From Kitasatospora herbaricolor (GTDB taxonomy: Bacteria > Actinomycetota > Actinomycetes > Streptomycetales > Streptomycetaceae): 64,000 bases of DNA. A program made the translations under genes and the position numbers. This document shows, piece after piece, positions 1 through 7,382 of the stretch. How positions within the stretch are numbered: the first letter of the stretch is position 1; each line of letters starts with the position of its first letter. Below the pieces are notes generated by a model that had not been told where the DNA came from, searched no databases, and saw only the letters and a list, made by a program, of their open reading frames with translations. The stretch is taken from assembly GCF_030813695.1 (NCBI RefSeq), contig NZ_JAUSVA010000002.1:6510001-6574000 (forward strand), in the 5' to 3' direction.

Positions 1-187
1 CCCGCACGACGTGCTGGTCGGCGCGCTGGTCGGCACCGCCGTGGGGGTGCCGCTCGCGCTGGCCGCCGGCCGCGCCGCCCCGCTGGTGGACCGGGGGCGC
101 GCGGGGCCGCTCGGCGCGCTGCTGGGTGCCGGTCCGAGCGGTTCGGGTGCGCCCCGCGAGACCCCGGCGCGGATGCCGGCGGACTGA
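1..187 (+). CDS. PAP2-family phosphatase, C-terminal end (partial)
   Basis: Only the last 61 codons are present, in frame from base 2 to the TGA at 185-187; the start lies outside the window. The visible part opens with PHDVLVGALVGTAVG and a hydrophobic stretch, which looks like the third conserved PAP2 motif (His-Asp followed by a membrane helix) at the end of membrane-bound phosphatidic acid phosphatase or undecaprenyl-diphosphatase-like proteins. A short Ala/Gly/Pro-rich tail follows. The substrate cannot be told from this fragment. Confidence 0.55.
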   Translation, partial: PHDVLVGALVGTAVGVPLALAAGRAAPLVDRGRAGPLGALLGAGPSGSGAPRETPARMPAD

Positions 188-309
188 TCCCGACGGTCGT
201 CCGCCACTCTTGTGCGGCCGGGCCGGCGGGGAGAGCATGTGAGCCGGGCGAGGGCCCCCGAACAGCGGGGTCCACGCCCGGCTCTGTCGTTCCAGCGGAG
301 GGATGCGCC

Positions 310-822
310 ATGCCGTACCGGCTCGACATCACGCAGGGCGAGTGGCCCGCCGAGGAGTTCCGCAAGGGCGTCGAAGGCATCCTGGCCGAGAGCATGGTGC
401 TCACCCTGGCCACCGCCGGCCCCGAGCGCGGGCCGCACGCCAACCTGGCCTTCTTCGCCTACGACGAGGACCTCGTCCTCTACTTCGTCAGCGAGCGCTC
501 CACCCGGCACAGCCTGCATCTCGCGGAGGAGGCCAGAGCCGCCGCCACCGTCTTCCTGCCGCCGCCGGTCTTCGGCGAGCAGCTGCGCGGCGTCCAGCTG
601 ACCGGCAGCGCCTGCGAGGCGTGGGGACGGCAGGCGGAGGCGGCCCTCGCCGCGTACCAGGGCCGTTACCCCTCGTTCGCCCAGGATCCGGACGTCCGCG
701 AGCAGTTCCTCACCGGGGCGGGGGCCGCGGCGCTCTACCGGCTCCAGGTGGAGGAGCTGACGGCGGTGGACGAGCCGCACTTCGGGCGGCGCAACTACCT
801 GCGGGCGACGGTCCTGCGCTGA
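310..822 (+). CDS. Pyridoxamine 5'-phosphate oxidase family protein
   Basis: This 170-residue protein has the split-barrel flavin-binding fold pattern: an early strand MVLTLATAGPERGPHANLAFF, a strand LVLYFVSERSTRHSLHL, and a later basic and aromatic section. Such small proteins bind FMN or F420 or are general redox proteins; the substrate is unknown. GGAGGG lies about 8 bases before the ATG at 310. The gene stands alone, followed by a 206-base gap with short direct repeats (CGGGTGCGGGTGAG at about 832-860 and CCGTCCGGGGGAG at about 887-912) and then the phosphonate operator at 943. It might also be a heme-utilisation-like or general stress protein. Confidence 0.7.
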   Translation: MPYRLDITQGEWPAEEFRKGVEGILAESMVLTLATAGPERGPHANLAFFAYDEDLVLYFVSERSTRHSLHLAEEARAAATVFLPPPVFGEQLRGVQLTGSACEAWGRQAEAALAAYQGRYPSFAQDPDVREQFLTGAGAAALYRLQVEELTAVDEPHFGRRNYLRATVLR

Positions 823-942
823 GCCCGGGCGGGTGCGGGTGAGCGGGTGCGGGTGAGCGGGTCCGCCGATCCCGGGCCGGCCCGTCCGGGGGAGCCGTCC
901 GGGGGAGCCGTCCAGCTCCGGTGAATCCGGTGATCAAGGTCG

Positions 943-958
943 TGTTGTCTGTACAACT
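943..958. promoter_or_regulatory. GntR-type operator copy A (phosphonate regulon)
   Basis: The sequence TGTTGTCTGTACAACT contains the inverted repeat GTTG-N6-CAAC, extended here to GTTGT-N4-ACAAC at 944-957. It lies about 70 bases upstream of the FAD oxidoreductase start at 1029. The same architecture recurs at 11692, 20704 and 23508. An inverted repeat with a central T-A or T-G step fits HutC-type GntR regulators. The assignment to the GntR at 20918 is inferred. Confidence 0.65.
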
Positions 959-1028
959 TTCTGGGCCATTCACCTGCGCGCCGCGATCCGGACCCCTCGC
1001 GGCCACCTCCAGGCGACAGCCTGGCCGC

Positions 1029-2150
1029 ATGAGAATCATCGTTGTAGGAGCAGGCGTCCTGGGCAGCATGCACGCCTGGCAGGCCGTCGAGCGCGGCCAC
1101 GAGGTCGTCCACCTGGAGCGCGAGGCCGAGGCGCGCGGCGCGTCCGTCCGCAACTTCGGGCTGGTCTGGGTCAGCGGACGCGCCGGCGGCGAGGAACTCG
1201 CCACCGCACTGCGCGCCCGCCAACTGTGGGAGCGGATCGGCGAGCAGGTGCCCGCCCTGGGCTTCCGGGCCAACGGCTCGCTCACCGCGATCCGGACCGA
1301 GGCCGAACTGGCCGTCGCCGAGCACGCCACGACCCTGCCGGACGCCGCCGCCCGCGGCTACCGCCTGCTGGACCCGGCGCAGACCAAGGCCGCCAACCCC
1401 GCCCTGCGCGGCAAGCTGCTCGGCGCCCTGTGGTGCGGCCAGGACGGCGCCGTCGAGCCGCGGACCGCCCAGCCCGCGCTGCGCGCGGCCATGCAGGCCA
1501 CCGGCCGCTACACCTTCCTCCCCGGGCGGGAGGTGCGCGAGGTGATCGGCGAGAACGCCGTCCGCGACGACCACGGCGACGTGCACACCGGCGACCTGGT
1601 GATCCTCTGCACCGGCGCCTGGACCGGCGGCCTGATCCGCGAACTCGCCCCCGAACTGCCGGTCCGCCGTGTCCGCCTGCAGATGATGCAGACCGACCCG
1701 CTGGACGAGCCGCTCACCACCTCCGTCGCCGACGGCGACAGCTTCCGCTACTACCCCGCCTTCGCCGGCGACGCGCTGGAGCAGCTGAAGGCCGTCCAGC
1801 CGCAGCCGCCGGTCGCGGCCGAGCACAAGATGCAGCTGCTGATGGTCCAGCGCCAGGACGGCGGCCTGACCATCGGCGACACCCACGAGTACGAGCACCC
1901 GTTCGCCTTCGACGTCGACGAGGCGCCGTACGAGCACCTCGTCTCCGTCGCCGAGGAGTTGCTCGGCCGGCGCCTGCCCCGGATCCGCCGCCGCTGGGCC
2001 GGCGTCTACGCCCAGTGCACCGACAGCTCCCGGGTCGTCCACCGCGAGCAACTGCGCGGCGGCGTCTGGCTGGTCACCGGCCCCGGCGGGCGCGGCATGA
2101 CCTGCTCGCCGGCCATCGCCGAGAGCACCGCGGACCTCGCCGGCCTCTGA
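1029..2150 (+). CDS. FAD-dependent oxidoreductase of the TIGR03364 (phosphonate-associated) type
   Basis: This 373-residue protein starts with a dinucleotide-binding fold, GAGVLGS at residues 7-13, and has the DAO-type body (RNFGLVWVSGR, ILCTGAWTGG, and C-terminal GPGGRGMT that closes the FAD site). As I recall, the family TIGR03364 (proposed HpnW) is defined by synteny with phosphonatase-like HAD proteins, exactly the neighbour found 72 bases downstream. A likely role is oxidative deamination of an aminophosphonate, possibly N-alkylated aminoethylphosphonate, to phosphonoacetaldehyde; that substrate is inferred. ATG 1029 is chosen because the fold starts there. No strong ribosome binding site is visible, and a perfect hairpin CCAGGC-N4-GCCTGG (1009-1024) sits 4 bases before the start. 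Confidence 0.8.
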   Translation: MRIIVVGAGVLGSMHAWQAVERGHEVVHLEREAEARGASVRNFGLVWVSGRAGGEELATALRARQLWERIGEQVPALGFRANGSLTAIRTEAELAVAEHATTLPDAAARGYRLLDPAQTKAANPALRGKLLGALWCGQDGAVEPRTAQPALRAAMQATGRYTFLPGREVREVIGENAVRDDHGDVHTGDLVILCTGAWTGGLIRELAPELPVRRVRLQMMQTDPLDEPLTTSVADGDSFRYYPAFAGDALEQLKAVQPQPPVAAEHKMQLLMVQRQDGGLTIGDTHEYEHPFAFDVDEAPYEHLVSVAEELLGRRLPRIRRRWAGVYAQCTDSSRVVHREQLRGGVWLVTGPGGRGMTCSPAIAESTADLAGL

Positions 2151-2222
2151 GGCCCGCCCCCGCACCCCGCCCGACCTGCTCCCCTCGCACCCGAACGCAC
2201 CGATCCCTAAGGAAACCTGACC

Positions 2223-2900
2223 ATGAGCACCGACATCCGTCTGGTCGTCCTCGACATGGCCGGCACCACCGTCGCCGACGACGGCCTGGTCGAGCTGGCC
2301 TTCCGTTCCGCCGCCGCCGCCCTCGGGGTCGAGGCCGACAGCCCCGAGCACGGGCGCATGCTGGAGCACGTCCACGCCACCATGGGCGAGTCCAAGATCT
2401 CGGTCTTCCGGCACCTCTTCGGCGAGGAGGAGAAGGCCCAGCGCGCCAACCTCGCGTTCGAGGAGGCCTACCACGACCTGGTCGGCGCCGGGCACTGCGC
2501 CGCCATCCCCGGCGCCGCCGAGGCCATCGCCGAACTCCGCGGCCAGGGCCGGAAGGTGGTCCTCACCACCGGCTTCTCCCGCTCCACCCAGGACAGCATC
2601 CTGAACGCCCTCGGCTGGCAGAGCATCGCCGACCTCACCCTCTGCCCGTCCGAGGCAGGCCGCGGCCGCCCCTACCCGGACATGGTGCTCACCGCGCTGC
2701 TCCGCACCGGCACCGACTCCGTCCGGCAGATCGCCGTCGCCGGCGACACCGGCTACGACATGCTCACCGGCACCCGCTCCGGCGCCCCGATCGTCGCGGG
2801 TGTCCTCACCGGCGCCCACGGCGAGGAGCGGCTGCGCGCGGACGGCGCGACCCACGTCCTGGCCTCGATCACCGAGCTGCCGAAGCTGATCGCGGGCTGA
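2223..2900 (+). CDS. Phosphonatase-like HAD hydrolase (phosphonoacetaldehyde hydrolase relative)
   Basis: This 225-residue HAD protein has the phosphonatase-specific first motif DMAGTT (residues 11-16) instead of DxDxT. A cap-domain lysine is present in GESKISVFRHLFG (Lys58), in the position where PhnX forms a Schiff base with phosphonoacetaldehyde. An arginine precedes the last motif (GRGRPYPDM), with AVAGDTGYDM after it. These are the features that set PhnX and its TIGR03351 relatives apart from other HAD enzymes. Expected reaction: C-P bond cleavage of phosphonoacetaldehyde to acetaldehyde and phosphate, or of a close analogue. AAGGA lies 9 bases before ATG 2223. It follows the FAD oxidoreductase in one operon behind operator A. 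Confidence 0.85.
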   Translation: MSTDIRLVVLDMAGTTVADDGLVELAFRSAAAALGVEADSPEHGRMLEHVHATMGESKISVFRHLFGEEEKAQRANLAFEEAYHDLVGAGHCAAIPGAAEAIAELRGQGRKVVLTTGFSRSTQDSILNALGWQSIADLTLCPSEAGRGRPYPDMVLTALLRTGTDSVRQIAVAGDTGYDMLTGTRSGAPIVAGVLTGAHGEERLRADGATHVLASITELPKLIAG

Positions 2901-2930
2901 TCGCGGGCTGATCGCGCGCTGATCGCGGGC
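2887..2930. repeat. 11-bp tandem repeat across a stop codon
   Basis: Four direct copies of TGATCGCGGGC (third copy with one change) run from the last codons of the phosphonatase-like gene through its TGA, which is the first triplet of copy two. A short repeat of GGCTTGGCGTG follows at about 2939-2961. Slippage here would change only the untranslated tail. Confidence 0.8.
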
Positions 2931-2987
2931 CTGGGGTGGGCTTGGCGTGGGCTTGGCGTGGGCCGACCCTGTCCGCCCGCGCCCGCC

Positions 2988-3536
2988 TCAGCCACGGGAG
3001 GCCGGCTCGCGCTCCGTCCGGAGCCGGGCCGCCTCCCGGGCGTGCCAGCCCTCCACATGTTCCAGGCACCACCGGCACAGGTGCAGCGGGACGGTCGAAT
3101 CGGCCACGGTCAGTTGGCCCGAACCGGCCACCTCCTCCAGCCGGAGGCAGCCGAAACACCGGTCGGCGCGCCGCCGTTCGCCGTCCGGGGCGGCCACCGG
3201 CGACCGCTCCGCCGTCGGCGCCGGTGCCGGGGCCGGCGCCGGGCCGGACACCCACGGCGGGGGCGGCCCGGCACACCGCCCCGGGTCCGACACCGAGTCC
3301 CGCCCCGCGTCCGGCGCCGCCCCGGCCGGGTCTGCGGCCACCCGGCGCATCACCGGTTCGGACACCGAGACCCCCACCATGAGCGAGATCCCGAAGGTCA
3401 GCAGCGCGACCAGACCGGTGGTCCCCGCCGGCCCGTCCCGGATCGGCCAGGCCGCACCGAAGGCGACGGCGCCGCTGACGGCGACGACCACGACGGTGGC
3501 GGCCGGCGCCGCCACCGGACGCGGTGCGGGCCTCAT
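2988..3536 (-). CDS. Hypothetical membrane protein with Cys-pair motif
   Basis: This 182-residue product starts at ATG 3536, overlapping the upstream stop in an ATGA arrangement, which suggests translational coupling. Residues about 8-60 carry two hydrophobic segments (ATVVVVAVSGAVAFGAAW and LVALLTFGISLMVGV). A proline/alanine-rich linker follows, then a C-terminal domain with two CxxC pairs (RCFGCLRLEE and LHLCRWCLEHVEGW) that could bind zinc. I do not recognise the family. It is co-transcribed with the gene at 3533-3937 and divergent from the XRE regulator. Confidence 0.55.
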   Translation of the reverse strand: MRPAPRPVAAPAATVVVVAVSGAVAFGAAWPIRDGPAGTTGLVALLTFGISLMVGVSVSEPVMRRVAADPAGAAPDAGRDSVSDPGRCAGPPPPWVSGPAPAPAPAPTAERSPVAAPDGERRRADRCFGCLRLEEVAGSGQLTVADSTVPLHLCRWCLEHVEGWHAREAARLRTEREPASRG

Positions 3537-3937
3537 GCCGGCTCCGCAGTACCGGAGTTGAGCCGGCTGTCCCGGTTCCGCTCGGACAGTTTCGTCCCGA
3601 GCCCCTTGGGCGGCCGCTCGATCCAGCCGGGATCGGCCTCCCACTCCGCGCCGCCGGACTCCGGCCGGAGGTAGACCGCCTTCCCGATCCGGTCCATGAA
3701 GGTCCCGAGCCGCCCGCTCAGCGCGTCGAGCACGAGTTCGCCCACCCGTCGGGGAACGTACGGGACGGTCGGCGGCGTCGAACGGCCGGCCGCGGCCGCG
3801 ACCGGCGGGTACGGGCTGGTGAGCCTGAGCCCGGCCTCGGGGCGGCCGCCGCAGCGGCGGCCGCCGCACTCGCACGGGGGGAAGGCTCTGCGATCGGCTG
3901 TCGTTCCGGGCTGGTCACGCTGCTGCTCTTCGGTCAT
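3533..3937 (-). CDS. Conserved hypothetical protein beside XRE regulator
   Basis: This 134-residue hydrophilic protein has a divergent N-terminal third with a CECGGRRCGGRP Cys cluster. A conserved-looking C-terminal part includes ELVLDALSGRLGTFMDRIGKAVYLRPESGG and ends with a WIERPPKGLGTKLS segment. ATG 3937 is preferred over the in-frame ATG at 3946 because GGAG lies 8 bases ahead of it. I do not recognise a characterised family; such proteins are common beside XRE/DUF397 genes in streptomycetes, so a role with the divergent regulator at 4049 is plausible but inferred. Confidence 0.6.
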   Translation of the reverse strand: MTEEQQRDQPGTTADRRAFPPCECGGRRCGGRPEAGLRLTSPYPPVAAAAGRSTPPTVPYVPRRVGELVLDALSGRLGTFMDRIGKAVYLRPESGGAEWEADPGWIERPPKGLGTKLSERNRDSRLNSGTAEPA

Positions 3938-4048
3938 AGGTGGCACTCCGTGGTGATCCTGTTGCTTTCTGCCACCAATGATCGGCGCGGCGCTCTACGA
4001 TCGGAAGGAATTTGAATTGACAGGAAGGTCTGTTGATTTGGAGGTCCG

Positions 4049-5092
4049 ATGAATCGGCGGGATCTTGACCCTTCGGCGTCTCCGCTCGCTGCCTTCGGCG
4101 TGCAGCTGCGCAGGTCAAGGGAGGCAAGGGGGTTGACGCAAGGTCAGTTAGGCGAACTCCTGAACTACTCCGGTGCCTATGTCTCCTATGTTGAGAGGGC
4201 CGAGCGCACCCCACCCGTGCGCTTCGCCAAGTTGGCCGATGACGCACTGGAGACGGGTGGCACGCTCGCGCTCATGTGGTGGCATCTCGGACACAGCTCG
4301 CTGAGCGACGGCTTTCCGGAGTACGCAGCCCGTGAGGCCGAGGCAGCAGCAGTGCAGCTCTTCGAGCTGAGTGTGGTGCCGGGGCTGCTCCAGACCGAGT
4401 CCTACGCGGCAGCATTGGTGAACGCGGCCGCTGCGCGCGGCGAGATCACCCAGAGGCAGGCCGACGAGCGATTGGCCTTCCGGCTCGCGCGGCAGCGCCT
4501 TCTGTACCGCGCTGCGGCACCTGTCGTCCATGCCGTCCTCGACGAGAGCTGTCTCCGGCGAACGGTGGGTGGCCCGGGGGTCATGGCCGGGCAGTTGCGC
4601 CACCTGGAGCAGATCGCCCGGCGACCGAATGTGATTCTTCAGGTGGCGCCGTTCGACCTCGGCGAGCGGGTCCCGTTCACCATGCCCGTAACGCTGCTGA
4701 CGATGCGTGGCCGAACCCTCCTCGGGTACACGGAGACTCTGGCACGTGGCTTCCTGGAGAGCGAAACAGAAGCAGTTGCGGGATGGGCCAAGGACTACGA
4801 TCGGCTTCAGGTTGAGGCCCTCTCGCGGGCCGACTCCTTGGCCATGGTCCGCGCCTTACGGAAGGAACTGCCCATCATGACCTCCACCGATGTCGACCTG
4901 TCCGGCGCTCCCTGGCTGAAGAGTTCCTACAGCAACGGGGGTGGCCAGTGCATCGAGGTGGCCCCCGGCTTCGACGGCGTGATGCCCGTCCGCGACTCCA
5001 AGGACCCCGAGGGGCCCGCCCTGGTGTTCGCCGCCGGCGCCTGGCGGGCGTTCGTGGCCGCCGCCGCGCGCGGCGAGTTCGGCGCCGTCTGA
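4049..5092 (+). CDS. XRE-family regulator (DUF5753) fused to a DUF397 domain
   Basis: Residues about 14-70 form a Cro/C1-type helix-turn-helix (LRRSREARGLTQGQLGELL...YVSYVERAER). The middle (about 85-270) is the DUF5753 ligand/effector region, with QLFELSVVPGLLQTE, RQRLLYR and the conserved late section AGWAKDYDRLQ. The last ~70 residues (SGAPWLKSSYSNGGGQCIEVA...VRDSKDPEGPALVF) are a complete DUF397 domain. In most streptomycetes DUF397 is a separate small gene after the regulator; here both are one frame with no stop between them, an unusual fusion. GGAGG lies just before ATG 4049. The cognate targets are probably development or antibiotic genes, as in WhiJ-like systems, but that is inference. 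Confidence 0.85.
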   Translation: MNRRDLDPSASPLAAFGVQLRRSREARGLTQGQLGELLNYSGAYVSYVERAERTPPVRFAKLADDALETGGTLALMWWHLGHSSLSDGFPEYAAREAEAAAVQLFELSVVPGLLQTESYAAALVNAAAARGEITQRQADERLAFRLARQRLLYRAAAPVVHAVLDESCLRRTVGGPGVMAGQLRHLEQIARRPNVILQVAPFDLGERVPFTMPVTLLTMRGRTLLGYTETLARGFLESETEAVAGWAKDYDRLQVEALSRADSLAMVRALRKELPIMTSTDVDLSGAPWLKSSYSNGGGQCIEVAPGFDGVMPVRDSKDPEGPALVFAAGAWRAFVAAAARGEFGAV

Positions 5093-5180
5093 CCCGACCG
5101 TCCACTTCGGAGCCCCGCCGTCCCTCCGGGGATGGCGGGGCTCCGGCGTGTCCGGGGGCGGGTTCGGGATTTCCCGAGCT

Positions 5181-5204
5181 TTTTGCTCTCAGTGAGAGCT
5201 AAAA
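5181..5204. promoter_or_regulatory. MarR operator and promoter
   Basis: A 7-bp perfect inverted repeat GCTCTCA-G-TGAGAGC (5185-5199) is flanked by TTTT on the left and TAAAA on the right. It ends 12 bases before the MarR start at 5212 and overlaps a possible -10 (TAAAAT at 5200-5205). This is the expected place and shape for a site where the MarR protein controls its own operon. Confidence 0.7.
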
Positions 5205-5211
5205 TCGAACC

Positions 5212-5667
5212 ATGGACGACTCGGCACTCCCCGGCGACTTCGAAGGGCTGCTGGTCGGTATCAACCGGCTGGTGCGGCGCCGGCTCCGGCGTGGAGTGCC
5301 CGAGCCCCGGCTGCGCGGTGCGCAGGTCGAGTTGCTGCGGCTGGTCGGGGCCCGGCCGGGGCTGCGGGTCTCGGAGGCGGCCGAGGAGCTGCGGCTTGCC
5401 GGGAACTCGGTGTCGACGCTGGTCCGGCAGCTGATCGGACTGGGGATGCTGACCAGGGAGCCCGACCCGCAGGACGGCCGGGCGGCGCTGCTGCGCGTCA
5501 CCCCGGCGGCGGCCGGCCGGCTGCGGGCCTGGGAGCAGCGCCGCGCGGCGCTGCTGCGCGAACAGTTGGACCGGCTGTCGGAGGAGGACCGGGCCTCGCT
5601 CGCGGCGGCGCTGCCCGCGCTGCGCAGGCTGGCCGCGAACCTGCACGAGGAGGAGGCCGCGCGATGA
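5212..5667 (+). CDS. MarR-family transcriptional regulator
   Basis: This 151-residue winged-helix protein shows the recognition region LRVSEAAEELRLAGNSVSTLVRQLIGLGMLTREPDPQDGRAALLRVT, ending in the wing DGRAALLRVT typical of MarR. Flanking helices would make the dimer. The gene overlaps the ABC ATPase gene by ATGA, so the regulator and exporter are one operon. It probably represses the operon through the palindrome at 5181-5204 and responds to an exported toxic compound; the ligand is unknown. Confidence 0.85.
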   Translation: MDDSALPGDFEGLLVGINRLVRRRLRRGVPEPRLRGAQVELLRLVGARPGLRVSEAAEELRLAGNSVSTLVRQLIGLGMLTREPDPQDGRAALLRVTPAAAGRLRAWEQRRAALLREQLDRLSEEDRASLAAALPALRRLAANLHEEEAAR

Positions 5668-6527
5668 CCGACCGCACCGGCACGGGTACCGCGGACGCGG
5701 TGAGCTGCACCGGCTTGGAGTACAGCTTCGGCGGGGCCAGAGCCGTCGACGGGGTCGACCTCACGGTCGCGCCGGGAGAGGTGTTCGGCCTGCTCGGCCC
5801 CAACGGCGCGGGCAAGACGACGGCGATCCGGGCGATCACCACGCTGCTGCCGGTCCCCGCCGGCATGGTCCAGGTCTTCGGCCTGGACGTGGCGCGCGAG
5901 CGGATGGCGGTGCGGCGGCTGCTCGGGTACGTCCCGCAGCAGCTGTCCGCCGACGCCAACCTGACCGGGCGCGAGAACGTCGAACTGTTCGCCCGGGTCT
6001 ACGACGTGCCGCGCCGCGAGCGCGCGCCGCGGATCGCCCAGGCGCTGGAGGCGGTCGGACTCGGCGACGCCGCCGACCGGATGGCGGGCACGTACTCCGG
6101 CGGCATGGTCCGCCGGCTGGAGCTGGCCCAGGCCCTGGTCAGCGCGCCCCGGCTGCTCATCCTGGACGAGCCGACCATCGGTCTGGACCCGATCGCCCGC
6201 ACCAGCGTCTGGGACCGCCTCGCCGAGGTCCGCGCGGCGACCGGGATGACCGTGCTGGTCACCACCCACTACATGGACGAGGCGGACCAGTACTGCGACC
6301 GCCTGGCCCTGATGCACCGGGGCCGGATCCGGGCGCTCGGCACCCCCGCCCAGCTCAAGTCCGAACTGGCCGGGCAGCGGGCCTCGAACGGGGAGGCGGG
6401 CGGTCCGGCGCCCACCCTGGAGGACGTCTTCCGGCACTTCGCCGGCAGCGGCCTCACCGACGACCAGGCAGGAGGGGAGTTCCGCGATGTCCGCAACACC
6501 CGTCGTACCGCGTCCCGAGTCGGCTGA
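5664..6527 (+). CDS. ABC exporter ATP-binding protein (drug-resistance type)
   Basis: This 287-residue nucleotide-binding protein has Walker A GPNGAGKTT (about residues 46-54), signature YSGGMVRRLELAQAL, Walker B LLILDEPTIGLD and switch His in VTTHYMDEADQ. The Gly-Leu-Asp after Walker B and the EADQYCDRLALMHRGR section match the DrrA-type group that energises ABC-2 exporters. It starts at an ATGA overlap with MarR and runs 41 bases into the permease gene. Likely job: export of an antibiotic or lipid-like toxin together with the permease at 6487. Confidence 0.9.
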   Translation: MTDRTGTGTADAVSCTGLEYSFGGARAVDGVDLTVAPGEVFGLLGPNGAGKTTAIRAITTLLPVPAGMVQVFGLDVARERMAVRRLLGYVPQQLSADANLTGRENVELFARVYDVPRRERAPRIAQALEAVGLGDAADRMAGTYSGGMVRRLELAQALVSAPRLLILDEPTIGLDPIARTSVWDRLAEVRAATGMTVLVTTHYMDEADQYCDRLALMHRGRIRALGTPAQLKSELAGQRASNGEAGGPAPTLEDVFRHFAGSGLTDDQAGGEFRDVRNTRRTASRVG

Positions 6528-7347
6528 GACCCCGGCCGCTCCGGCCATCGGTCTGCTCGGCACCCCGCCGAGGGTCCGATCCGGCTGGGCGGTCTTCCCG
6601 GCCCGGGTCGGCGCCATGTGCGTGGTCGAGCTGCAGAAGCTCCGGCACGACCGCACCGAGCTGTACACCCGCGCCGTCCAGCCCGCCCTCTGGCTGCTGA
6701 TCTTCGGCGAGACGTTCACCCGGCTGCACGTGATCCCGACCGGCGGCATCCCGTACCTGGACTACCTGGCCCCGGGGATCATCGCCCAGTCCGCGATGTT
6801 CATCGCGATCTTCTACGGAATCATGATCATCTGGGAGCGCGACTCGGGCGTGCTCCCCAAGCTCCTGGTCACCCCCACCCCGCACTCCGCCCTGGTGGCC
6901 GGCAAGGCCTTCGCCGCCGGGGTGAAGTCGGTGATCCAGGCCGTGGTGGTGATCCTCATCGCCGCCGTGCTCGGCGTCGCGATGACCTGGAACCCGCTGC
7001 GCCTGCTCGGGGTGGTGGTCGTGGTGGTGCTCGGATCGGCGTTCTTCTCCTGCCTCTCGATGTCCATCGCCGGCATCGTGCTCACCCGGGACCGCCTGAT
7101 GGGCATCGGCCAGGCCATCACCATGCCGCTCTTCTTCGCCTCCAACGCCCTCTACCCCGTCGCCCTGATGCCGGGCTGGCTCCAGGCGGTCAGCAAGGTG
7201 AACCCGCTCAGCTACCAGGTCGACGCGCTGCGCGGCCTGCTGCTGGGCACCCCGTCCCACCTCTGGCTGGACTTCGGCGTGCTCATCCTCGCGGCCCTCG
7301 CCGGCATCGCCGCGGCCTCCTCCCTGATGGGGCGGCTGGCCCGCTGA
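6487..7347 (+). CDS. ABC-2 type exporter permease
   Basis: This 286-residue membrane protein has about six hydrophobic segments (for example AVVVILIAAVLGVAM, LLGVVVVVVLGSAFFSCLSM and GVLILAALAGIAAAS). It carries the ABC-2 C-terminal pattern MPLFFASNALYPVALMPGWLQ followed by VNPLSYQVDALRGLLLG. This pattern is typical of DrrB-like partners. ATG 6487 has a strong AGGAGGGGAG about 7 bases upstream, inside the ATPase gene, so the overlap is real and suggests coupling. Confidence 0.88.
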   Translation: MSATPVVPRPESAETPAAPAIGLLGTPPRVRSGWAVFPARVGAMCVVELQKLRHDRTELYTRAVQPALWLLIFGETFTRLHVIPTGGIPYLDYLAPGIIAQSAMFIAIFYGIMIIWERDSGVLPKLLVTPTPHSALVAGKAFAAGVKSVIQAVVVILIAAVLGVAMTWNPLRLLGVVVVVVLGSAFFSCLSMSIAGIVLTRDRLMGIGQAITMPLFFASNALYPVALMPGWLQAVSKVNPLSYQVDALRGLLLGTPSHLWLDFGVLILAALAGIAAASSLMGRLAR

Positions 7348-7382
7348 CCGGGCCCGCCCCGGCGCGCGGGCGGCCTGCGAGA

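Noticed and set aside
795..2911. Long overlapping open frames on both strands across the FAD oxidoreductase and phosphonatase-like genes
   Set aside because: In very GC-rich DNA stops are rare in the wrong frames; these have Arg/Gly/Pro-rich nonsense composition and no domain signal.
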